Assembly: GCF_009193295.2 (NCBI RefSeq)
Contig: NZ_CP059973.1
Location: 4,402,001 to 4,466,000 of the forward strand
Length of the DNA stretch: 64,000 bases
Direction: 5' to 3'
Source of the DNA: Bacteroides luhongzhouii
GTDB taxonomy: Bacteria; Bacteroidota; Bacteroidia; Bacteroidales; Bacteroidaceae
Shown in pieces: positions 53,395 to 60,603 of the stretch (position 1 is its first letter; each line of letters starts with the position of its first letter). The notes beneath the pieces were generated by a model, which ran no database searches, had not been told where the DNA came from, and saw nothing but the letters and a program-made list of their open reading frames with translations. Made by a program: the position numbers and the translations under genes.

Positions 53395-54660
53395 TTAGTA
53401 GTTCAATATATTTTGTCCGATAGTAGTATTCAGGTTTTCCATCGCGAGGAAAACATCTTTCTTTATTTCATGCAACTGAATACAGGTTTCCTTATAACTG
53501 TTATAGTAATCGATAAACTCCAGCAAGCTGATATTTCGCTTGGTAAAGTTTTCATTCACTCCTGTTATCAATTTCTCAAAATTATGTTCCAAATCCATAT
53601 TGGTGGATTGGTAAAGCTGAACTGCTTTTTCCAGTGAAGCATAAGCGGTATAAAGTTCCATGTCCGCACGATTAGCAGCATTTTCTTGTTCCGCTCCCGC
53701 CTGTTGAATACTGAAACGGGCTGCCTTTATATTTCCCTGATTGCGATTGAAAATAGGCACTGACAAGCTCACTCCTACCGCAAAATAGTTATTGATAAAG
53801 TTTCCGGCACGATCATAATTCCCTTTCACCGAGAACTCCGGAAATGCCATTGATTTCTGCAATTTCAGATTGGCACGGGAAGCACTTACCGTACTTCTGG
53901 CAATCTTCAGATCCGGACGTTCATTCACCATCGCTTTCAAATCAGCAAACGATAATTGAGACAAATCCAATTGCTTCAACACCTCTTCGTCCAATGATAA
54001 CTTAACCGCAGCATCTCCCGGAAGATTTAACAAGACATTCAGTTCTCCTCTAAGAGTCAGCAACTCGTTTTCTCGTTCGTTCTTCTCTTTCTTCAGCGAA
54101 AATAGCATAGATTCCAAACGAGACATTTCCATCAATGAGACATTTCCTTTCTCTTGTTGCAGTTTCATCCCGACAAGCAACGCTTGCAGAGAGTTTACTT
54201 CTTTCTCGTAGATGGATATGGATTTGGAAAGAAAATAGACTTGCACAAACTTCTCATTCAACTCCTGGCGGAGTGTCCTCATCACCTCTTCAAACTGATA
54301 TTCCGCTATTTCCTTATTGATTTTTTCCAGCTTTATCTGCTTGTTTCGCTGTCCGGCAAGACGAATGACCTGCTCAACCTCCACAACCGTTTCCCCCTCC
54401 TTACCAAAATCAAAATACTTTCCGTTCAGGCGGTTATAGACATTCTGTTCCAGCGAGATGACCGGATTCTCAAATAATTTGGCTTGCAGCACTTGTGCCT
54501 GTGCCATATCAATGTTATACCGTTCGGCTATCAGCGATAAGTTACGTTCCAAGAAACGTTGTTCCGCCTCTTTCAGCGTTAATGATCCTGTGGTAGCCTG
54601 TTGTGCACATATTCCTCCTGTCAGCAGAAGAAAAAAAGAAATTAAAAATACTCTGTTCAT
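53395..54660 (-). CDS. TolC-family outer-membrane channel of the metal pump
   Basis: A 421-residue outer-membrane factor. Start at 54660 with signal peptide MNRVFLISFFLLLTGGICAQ; codons upstream belong to the promoter. Two OEP repeats of long helices are visible (LTLKEAEQRFLERNLSLIAERYNIDMAQAQVLQAK; RADMELYTAYASLEKAVQLYQSTN). First gene of the three-gene operon. TACTTTTG on the minus strand (54711-54718) is the likely -7 element. Confidence 0.93.
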   Translation of the reverse strand: MNRVFLISFFLLLTGGICAQQATTGSLTLKEAEQRFLERNLSLIAERYNIDMAQAQVLQAKLFENPVISLEQNVYNRLNGKYFDFGKEGETVVEVEQVIRLAGQRNKQIKLEKINKEIAEYQFEEVMRTLRQELNEKFVQVYFLSKSISIYEKEVNSLQALLVGMKLQQEKGNVSLMEMSRLESMLFSLKKEKNERENELLTLRGELNVLLNLPGDAAVKLSLDEEVLKQLDLSQLSFADLKAMVNERPDLKIARSTVSASRANLKLQKSMAFPEFSVKGNYDRAGNFINNYFAVGVSLSVPIFNRNQGNIKAARFSIQQAGAEQENAANRADMELYTAYASLEKAVQLYQSTNMDLEHNFEKLITGVNENFTKRNISLLEFIDYYNSYKETCIQLHEIKKDVFLAMENLNTTIGQNILNY

Positions 54661-54848
54661 TACTATATTTATCTTTATTACCTTATCGTAGTTGTCGCGA
54701 CAAAAGTACAATTCTACAACCGGAGAGACGGGAAAAAACGATTATAAGCCTCTCATATCAGATTAGAATTTGATTAGAAAAGAGTTATAAAGGAAGAATT
54801 GTAAACACAACAGGAAAAATGGCTAGCCTTCTTTCATTCCAACTCCCT

Positions 54849-54856
54849 TATCTTTG
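54849..54856 (+). promoter_or_regulatory. Promoter -7 element of the thioredoxin-like gene
   Basis: TATCTTTG, start near 54863. This makes the ATG at 54897 the better protein start. Confidence 0.6.
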
Positions 54857-54896
54857 CAGGAAAGAAAATAAAGCGAATCATTTAAAAATAGGATAT

Positions 54897-55259
54897 ATGA
54901 AAATAATAGATTTAACCAAAGATAGTTTTGTAGAGAAAGTAGCAGATTATCAATCTTATCCTGACAGCTGGAACTTCAAAGGGAATAAACCTTGCCTGGT
55001 CGATTTTCATGCACCCTGGTGTGTATATTGCAAAGCACTATCGCCTATATTAGACCAATTGGCAAAAGAATACGAAGGGAAATTAGATATTTATAAAGTG
55101 GACGTCGATCAGGAACCGGAACTGGAAAGCGCATTTAAGATTCGTACCATTCCCAATCTGTTACTTTGCCCGTTGAACGGCAAACCGACAATGAAATTAG
55201 GCACTATGAATAAAGCCCAATTGAAAGAATTAATAGAAACCAGTTTACTTTCAAAATAG
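54897..55259 (+). CDS. Thioredoxin-fold protein with CVYC active site
   Basis: A 120-residue cytoplasmic thioredoxin-like protein without a signal peptide. The active site is APWCVYCKALSP (Cys42, Cys45) rather than WCGPC, and the cis-Pro is in RTIPNLLL (about 86). The fold is complete through the last helix (NKAQLKELIETSLL). The altered dipeptide changes the redox potential, so it may be a specialised reductase rather than the main thioredoxin. Single-gene unit ending at a strong hairpin. Confidence 0.88.
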   Translation: MKIIDLTKDSFVEKVADYQSYPDSWNFKGNKPCLVDFHAPWCVYCKALSPILDQLAKEYEGKLDIYKVDVDQEPELESAFKIRTIPNLLLCPLNGKPTMKLGTMNKAQLKELIETSLLSK

Positions 55260-55270
55260 AAATACATCGA

Positions 55271-55317
55271 AAGTCCGGGTTCAGGAAGTAGTATATTCTA
55301 CTTCTGAACCCGGACTT
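55271..55317. terminator. Bidirectional terminator between thioredoxin and nagA genes
   Basis: AAGTCCGGGTTCAG plus GAAGTAG pairs with CTACTTC plus TGAACCCGGACTT, with one bulged G and a 6-base loop. It sits between two convergent genes. Confidence 0.8.
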
Positions 55318-55341
55318 CCCTTTCAAAGGTTATTCCAATGG

Positions 55342-56514
55342 TTATTTATGCAACAGAATATCAGTTCCCGGAACGATCTTTCCCATTGACCATACACAAC
55401 GTACATTCAGTTCTTTGTCAAGAATCACAATATCGGCATCCTTACCCTTTGCCAACGCTCCCTTCCGGTCACTCACTCCAATTAAACGGGCAGGAGTTTC
55501 AGAAGCCATACGCACAGCATCTTCCAAAGGAATATTCGCTTTCTTTACCATGGTGCGAACCAACACATCCATCGTAGCCAAACTACCGGCCAACGCAGAA
55601 TGATCCGCCATCTTGCATACGCCATCCTCTATGATATAGCGAGGATCAATCGGTTCATTCCCTTCATAAGCGGCATACGCCAAAGCATCGGTAACAAGGC
55701 AGGTATTCTCCACGCCTTTCAACTTATAAACCAGTTTCAGGATAGTGGCAGGCAAGTGAATACCGTCCGCAATCACTTCCACAGTCATTCCATCCGTCAG
55801 ATACACACTTTCCACTGTACCCTCATATTTATATTCACGACGTTTATGGAAACCCGGCATCGCATTATAGAAATGAGCAGCATGAGAAAATCCTATTGCA
55901 AATGCAGCTTTAATTTCATCATATTCGGCTTCGGTATGTGTAACAGCAGTCATAATTCCTTTCGAACGGGTATACTTTGCAAAATCATGTGCACCGGGCA
56001 GTTCGGGACTAATATCCCAACGTCTGATACAAGACGTACGCTCCAACAAAGGAATATATTCATTTTCATCCGGAGTTTTCAGAAAACCGTCATACTGTGT
56101 TCCCGCCATCTTCGGATTCAAATATGGGCCTTCGATATGCAAACCGAGAATCGGAGAATCCTTCTCTTTCATCAAGTGCTCACATACATCGACTGCCTGG
56201 TAGATTCTTTCGAATGAAGTAGAGGACAAAGTAGGAAATATACCGGTAGCACCATGTTTCAGATGTGCATTGGTTGCGGTACGGAAAGCCTCTTCCGTTG
56301 CTTCCGTATAATCATGCCCACCACCTCCATGTGCATGCATACTTACGAATCCGGGCACTATCGTCATCCCTCTGGCATCAATAACCGTTGCACCGATAAC
56401 CGCTAAATCACTATTAGTTACCTCTAATATTTTTCCATCACAAATCAATACGGAACCATCTTTCAACCAGCCTTGCGGGGTAAGTATTCTTCCGTTTATT
56501 ATTTGAGTCAACAT
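55342..56514 (-). CDS. nagA: N-acetylglucosamine-6-phosphate deacetylase, copy A
   Basis: A 390-residue amidohydrolase converting GlcNAc-6-P to GlcN-6-P and acetate. Metal/catalytic motifs: SMHAHGGGGHDYTEA (58-72), LGLHIEGPYLN (metal Glu), VTHTEAEYDEIKAAF, GFSHAAHFYNAMPG and the catalytic Asp in CLVTDALAYA. Second gene of a tandem pair, 21 bases after copy B. Confidence 0.94.
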   Translation of the reverse strand: MLTQIINGRILTPQGWLKDGSVLICDGKILEVTNSDLAVIGATVIDARGMTIVPGFVSMHAHGGGGHDYTEATEEAFRTATNAHLKHGATGIFPTLSSTSFERIYQAVDVCEHLMKEKDSPILGLHIEGPYLNPKMAGTQYDGFLKTPDENEYIPLLERTSCIRRWDISPELPGAHDFAKYTRSKGIMTAVTHTEAEYDEIKAAFAIGFSHAAHFYNAMPGFHKRREYKYEGTVESVYLTDGMTVEVIADGIHLPATILKLVYKLKGVENTCLVTDALAYAAYEGNEPIDPRYIIEDGVCKMADHSALAGSLATMDVLVRTMVKKANIPLEDAVRMASETPARLIGVSDRKGALAKGKDADIVILDKELNVRCVWSMGKIVPGTDILLHK

Positions 56515-56535
56515 AGTCTTTGTTCTTTATTAGAT

Positions 56536-57702
56536 TTAAAACAGTTTGTTGGTGCCTTCCACCAGTTCTCCCATCGCCCATACGGCTCTCACGTTCAAGT
56601 CTCTGTCCAAAGCGATCATATCGGCATCCTTGCCACGCTCCAGCGTTCCTTTACGGTCGAGCACTCCCATAATCCGGGCAGGAGTTTCGGAAGCCATTCT
56701 TACGGCATCTTCCAAAGGAATTTCCGCCTTTTGCACCATGGTACGAATCAAGCGATCCATCGTTGCAATACTTCCGGCCAAGGCTGAATGGTCTGCCAAC
56801 TTACAGACTCCATCCTCAATAATCACACGCGGGTCAAAGGCAACCTGGCTATCACTGGCGGCACAAGCCAACGCATCCGTTATCAGGCAAGTGCGTTCCA
56901 CTCCTTTTATCTTATAGACAAGACGCAAGATCGTCGGAGGTACATGAATACCATCAGCCACCACTTCCACTGTCATATCATCAATCAGATAAATACTTTC
57001 TACCGTACCTTCATACTTGTACTCTTTCCGTTTATGAAACCCGGGCATCGCATTATAAAAATGAGTGGCATGCGTATATCCTGCCTCATAGGCCGTCTGT
57101 ATATCCTCAAATTCTGCCTGGGTATGTCCTACCGAAGCCAATACACCTTTTGCTGTGATATATTTACCGAATTGCATAGCTCCGGGAAGTTCCGGCGCGG
57201 CATCCCAACGTTTGATACAGTGTGTTTCTTCCAATAACGGAATATATTCTTCGGGATCGGGATCTTTGATATTTTCCGGAATCTGTCCGCCTGCCATATC
57301 CATATTGAAATAATGTCCTTCCAGATGAAGTCCGAGTACAGGGCTATTGGGCTCCGCCATCATTTTTTCAGTCGTTGCCGCAGCTGCGCGGATCATTGGA
57401 ATGGTAGAAGAAGAAAGGGTAGGAAAAATACTGGTGGTACCATGCTGCATGTGAGCCTTGACTGCTGTACGGAAAGCCTCTTCGGTGCCTTCCATAAAAT
57501 CTCTTCCACCGCCACCGTGAACATGGATTTCTACACCGCCCGGAACAATATACATTCCTTTGGCATCAATCAGTTTGGCTCCGATAATGGCAAGGTCACA
57601 ATTGGTTACTTCCAGAATTTTGTTATCGCGAATAAGAACTGACCCATCCTTCAGCCAACCTTGAGGCGTCAGGATGCGTGCATTAATGATCTGTGTTAAC
57701 AT
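56536..57702 (-). CDS. N-acetylglucosamine-6-phosphate deacetylase, copy B
   Basis: A 388-residue paralogue of copy A; the two share long identical blocks, including their first 15 residues except for one. It keeps EIHVHGGGGRDFMEG, SVGHTQAEFEDIQTAY, GYTHATHFYNAMPG and CLITDALACA. The metal-Glu motif reads HLEGHYFN in place of HIEGPYLN. It is read first in the pair; a -7 element TAATTTTG (57786-57793, minus) lies upstream. Both look functional; one may have drifted to another N-acetyl-amino-sugar phosphate. Confidence 0.9.
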   Translation of the reverse strand: MLTQIINARILTPQGWLKDGSVLIRDNKILEVTNCDLAIIGAKLIDAKGMYIVPGGVEIHVHGGGGRDFMEGTEEAFRTAVKAHMQHGTTSIFPTLSSSTIPMIRAAAATTEKMMAEPNSPVLGLHLEGHYFNMDMAGGQIPENIKDPDPEEYIPLLEETHCIKRWDAAPELPGAMQFGKYITAKGVLASVGHTQAEFEDIQTAYEAGYTHATHFYNAMPGFHKRKEYKYEGTVESIYLIDDMTVEVVADGIHVPPTILRLVYKIKGVERTCLITDALACAASDSQVAFDPRVIIEDGVCKLADHSALAGSIATMDRLIRTMVQKAEIPLEDAVRMASETPARIMGVLDRKGTLERGKDADMIALDRDLNVRAVWAMGELVEGTNKLF

Positions 57703-57901
57703 ATCACAAATAGTTAAATTAATTAAAGGTCTGTGTGAATCAATGACGCTCTTTTTTGGGGGGAGTACATTGATTTTTTCGTTTGCAAAATTACGTTTTT
57801 CTATTCAATCTATCGATAAAATCGTCCGGTAAACTTCCGATAAAGTCCAATTTTAAACGATTATCCAACCATATATAAATCAGAATTCATCAATCATAAA
57901 T

Positions 57902-57938
57902 AAAAAAAAGGTTGCCAATCTCGTCGACTGACAACCTT
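57902..57938 (-). terminator. Rho-independent terminator of the tRNA operon
   Basis: On the minus strand AAGGTTG pairs with CAACCTT, followed by eight T (57902-57909). It lies 13 bases beyond the last tRNA. Confidence 0.9.
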
Positions 57939-57950
57939 ATGTCTATATGG

Positions 57951-58023
57951 AGCGGAAAACGAGACTCGAACTCGCGACCCTAACCTTGGCAAGGTTATGC
58001 TCTACCAACTGAGCTATTTCCGC
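57951..58023 (-). tRNA. tRNA-Gly (GCC), copy 3 in transcript order
   Basis: A 73-nt cloverleaf: acceptor GCGGAAA/TTTCCGC, D arm TAGCTCAGTTGGTAGAGCA, anticodon loop with GCC, T arm GGTTCGAGTCTC-type. CCA is not encoded. Confidence 0.97.
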
Positions 58024-58057
58024 AAACTAAATTTCGTCATTCAGAATTCTGAAAGAT

Positions 58058-58142
58058 TGGTGCCCAGAACAGGACTCGAACCTGCATGCCTCTCGACACA
58101 CGCACCTGAAACGTGCGCGTCTACCAATTCCGCCACCTGGGC
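58058..58142 (-). tRNA. tRNA-Leu (CAG), with encoded CCA
   Basis: Class II tRNA: 7-bp acceptor GCCCAGG, anticodon loop TTCAGGT (CAG), long variable arm, then ACCA encoded at 58058-58061. The sister copy at 58374-58455 has CAA at the same place. Confidence 0.96.
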
Positions 58143-58174
58143 AAAACTTAGTTCCATTATTTCAAAGAAACAAG

Positions 58175-58247
58175 AGCGGAAAACGAGACTCGAACTCGCG
58201 ACCCTAACCTTGGCAAGGTTATGCTCTACCAACTGAGCTATTTCCGC
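58175..58247 (-). tRNA. tRNA-Gly (GCC), copy 2
   Basis: Identical in sequence to the other two glycine tRNAs in this cluster, 73 nt, GCC anticodon. Confidence 0.97.
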
Positions 58248-58266
58248 ATTTCACTTTCATAAACTG

Positions 58267-58350
58267 TGAAGAGAAGGAGACTCGAACTCCCACGACATAA
58301 CTGTCACTACCCCCTCAAAGTAGCGCGTCTACCAATTCCGCCACCTCTCC
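58267..58350 (-). tRNA. tRNA-Leu (GAG)
   Basis: 84-nt class II tRNA. Acceptor GGAGAGG pairs with TCTCTTC, anticodon stem CTACT/GGTAG, loop TTGAGGG (GAG). CCA is not encoded. It reads CUC and CUU. Confidence 0.95.
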
Positions 58351-58373
58351 ATAATTTTAAAGTTTAACCTTTG

Positions 58374-58455
58374 TGCCCAGAACAGGACTCGAACCTGCAT
58401 GCCTCTCGACACACGCACCTGAAACGTGCGCGTCTACCAATTCCGCCACCTGGGC
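58374..58455 (-). tRNA. tRNA-Leu (CAG), without encoded CCA
   Basis: Same 82-nt body as the copy at 58061-58142, but the 3' flank reads CAA rather than CCA, so tRNA nucleotidyltransferase must complete it. Confidence 0.96.
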
Positions 58456-58489
58456 AAAGATTATTGTTCCAACATTTCAAAGAAACATG

Positions 58490-58562
58490 AGCGGAAAACG
58501 AGACTCGAACTCGCGACCCTAACCTTGGCAAGGTTATGCTCTACCAACTGAGCTATTTCCGC
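58490..58562 (-). tRNA. tRNA-Gly (GCC), copy 1 (first in operon)
   Basis: 73 nt, GCC anticodon. First gene of the operon, 13 bases after the predicted start of transcription. Confidence 0.97.
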
Positions 58563-58581
58563 ATTTTTTCGTTTGCGGTTG

Positions 58582-58612
58582 CAAAGGTAGGGATTTTCCG
58601 TAAACCTGCAAA
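58582..58612 (-). promoter_or_regulatory. Promoter of the tRNA operon
   Basis: On the minus strand TTTG (58609-58612), a 19-base spacer and TACCTTTG (58582-58589). A complete Bacteroides promoter. Confidence 0.85.
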
Positions 58613-58680
58613 CATTCTGCATATTTTTTTCACAGAAATCTGTTCACTTTGCATCGACCGCAAAACAATCATTTTGATTA

Positions 58681-59820
58681 TCAACTCATTCGGTCACGAT
58701 AATCTTCATAAGAAAATTGCTTGTATATTTCGGCTTTCCCCTCTTTGGTCCATAAAGCAATGGCAGGATGATGAATTCCGTTAAACATATTTGTCTTGAC
58801 CATCGTATAATGAATCATATCTTCGAACACAATACGTTCTCCGATCTGCAAAGGATGATCGAAACTCCACAATCCCATATAGTCACCGCTCAAACAGGAA
58901 TTGCCTCCGAGACGATAAATATATTTTCCTTCGTTTCCCATTTCCGCACCACGCACGGCAGGCTGATAGGGCATCTCCAGACAATCGGGCATGTGACAAG
59001 TGAAACTGACATTCAAAATAGCCGTCTTGATTCCACGGCTTTCCACAATATCCACTACTTCGGAAGTCAGCACTCCCGTCTGCCAGGTAAAGGCGGAGCC
59101 GGGTTCCAGGATAATTCGCAGATGAGGATAGCGTGCTTTTAATCCTTGCAACAGTGTTATCAAATGTTCGGTATCATAGTCTTTGCGAGTCATCAGATGT
59201 CCTCCCCCCAGATTCAACCACTTTATTTGTGAAAACCAACGGGAAAATTTAGCTTCGAGATGTTCCAATGTACGTTCCAATTCATAGGAAGAAGATTCGC
59301 AGTGACAATGACAATGGAAGCCTTCAATTCCCTGCGGCAATGCATCGGGCAACAGATCGGCTGTTACCCCAAAACGTGTACCGGGCGCACATGGATTATA
59401 AAGTTCTGTTTCCACCTCCGAGTATTCAGGATTTACACGGATACCACAAGAAATGCCACTTCCTTCTGCCACCACCATCGGATAGAAACGTTCGAACTGC
59501 CGCATTGAGTTGAAAGTGATATGACTGCTACAACGCATTATTTCCGGGAAATCCTGTTCCGTATAAGCTGGAGAATATGTATGTGCCTTACTGCCGAATT
59601 CTTCCAGTGCCAGACGGGCTTCATACACCGAACTTGCCGTAGAATGATCTATATATTCACGAAATATAGGAAAAGAGCGCCACATGGCAAATGACTTAAA
59701 AGCAAGAATAATCTCCACTCCCGCCCTGTCGGCTACGCTTTTTATCAAACACAGGTTCTTTCTTAAAAGTTCTTCTTCCATGATATAACAAGGAGAAGGA
59801 AACTGATTAAAATCTATCAT
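58681..59820 (-). CDS. nspC: Carboxynorspermidine decarboxylase
   Basis: PLP enzyme of 379 residues converting carboxyspermidine/carboxynorspermidine to spermidine or norspermidine, the last step of the alternative polyamine pathway of gut Bacteroides. Start at 59820 (MIDFNQFPSPCYIMEEE). The PLP Lys is in IILAFKSFAMW (about 40-50), GFHCHCHCESSSYELERTLE and LNLGGGHLMTRKDYD bind phosphate, and ILEPGSAFTWQTG completes the fold. The carboxyspermidine dehydrogenase gene is not adjacent. Confidence 0.94.
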   Translation of the reverse strand: MIDFNQFPSPCYIMEEELLRKNLCLIKSVADRAGVEIILAFKSFAMWRSFPIFREYIDHSTASSVYEARLALEEFGSKAHTYSPAYTEQDFPEIMRCSSHITFNSMRQFERFYPMVVAEGSGISCGIRVNPEYSEVETELYNPCAPGTRFGVTADLLPDALPQGIEGFHCHCHCESSSYELERTLEHLEAKFSRWFSQIKWLNLGGGHLMTRKDYDTEHLITLLQGLKARYPHLRIILEPGSAFTWQTGVLTSEVVDIVESRGIKTAILNVSFTCHMPDCLEMPYQPAVRGAEMGNEGKYIYRLGGNSCLSGDYMGLWSFDHPLQIGERIVFEDMIHYTMVKTNMFNGIHHPAIALWTKEGKAEIYKQFSYEDYRDRMS

Positions 59821-59995
59821 ATATAAAATTATTATCTGAACTGACGCCTTACGAACGTGGATGCAAAAATACAAATTCAAAAGCAAAGAGGGATTGTTTT
59901 ATTTTTAATTAAGATATTGGTTTTCGCGAACTTTTTCTTATTTTTACACCTTTATAATCATAAGTAGTTGTATCATCCTAAATACCTGATTGAAT

Positions 59996-60553
59996 ATGAA
60001 TAAAGATTTAAGAAAAGTAGTGATTCTGCTGGCACACCCTAATATCAAGGATTCCCAAGCAAACAAAGCATTAATTGATGCAGTGGGTGACATTGAAGGA
60101 GTAGCGGTATTCAACCTTTATGAATTATCGCCGGACATTGCTTTCAACGTAGACGAATGGAGCAAAATCATTTCCGACGCTTCGGCTGTCATCTATCAGT
60201 TTCCTTTTCACTGGATGGCTGCACCGTCATTACTTAAAAAATGGCAGGATGAAGTCTTTACTTACCTATCCAAGACTCCGGCTGTCGCCGGCAAACCGCT
60301 GACAGTGGTTACAACTACCGGATCTGAAATCGATGCTTATCGTAGCGGAGGAAGAAACTGTTTCACAACGGACGAATTATTACGTCCTTATCAGGTAAGT
60401 GCCATTCATTCGGGAATGTCATGGCAAACCCCTATTGTGGTTTACGGAATGGGAACAGCAGACGCCGGCAAGAATATCGCTGAAGGAGCAAATTTGTATA
60501 AACAACGTGTGGAAATGCTTATCGGTAGCAGTAATGCAGGGAACAATTGGTAA
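59996..60553 (+). CDS. NAD(P)H-dependent flavodoxin-fold oxidoreductase (KefF/MdaB-like)
   Basis: A 185-residue FMN/FAD quinone reductase type protein. The ATG at 59996 is used (MNKDLRKVVILLAHPN). The FMN-phosphate region is LAHPNIKDSQANKALID (12-28) and the diagnostic block is QFPFHWMAAPSLLKKWQDEVF (about 65-85), followed by TVVTTTGSE. In E. coli such proteins protect against quinones or activate KefC; no Kef channel is near. Monocistronic, with a hairpin at its end. Confidence 0.88.
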   Translation: MNKDLRKVVILLAHPNIKDSQANKALIDAVGDIEGVAVFNLYELSPDIAFNVDEWSKIISDASAVIYQFPFHWMAAPSLLKKWQDEVFTYLSKTPAVAGKPLTVVTTTGSEIDAYRSGGRNCFTTDELLRPYQVSAIHSGMSWQTPIVVYGMGTADAGKNIAEGANLYKQRVEMLIGSSNAGNNW

Positions 60554-60555
60554 GA

Positions 60556-60600
60556 CTGTAAAAAGCGTAGCTTTAGATAGGATAAAGCTACGCTTTACAG
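60556..60600. terminator. Bidirectional terminator hairpin
   Basis: AAAGCGTAGCTTTA (60562-60575) pairs with TAAAGCTACGCTTT (60583-60596), extended by CTGTA/TACAG. It lies between the oxidoreductase and the convergent RND gene. Confidence 0.75.
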
Positions 60601-60603
60601 ATG

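Noticed and set aside
57997-58236. Small open frames across the tRNA genes, one containing the word RLELATLTL.
   Set aside because: They translate tRNA sequence; the same spurious peptides are seen wherever such tRNAs are misread as proteins.
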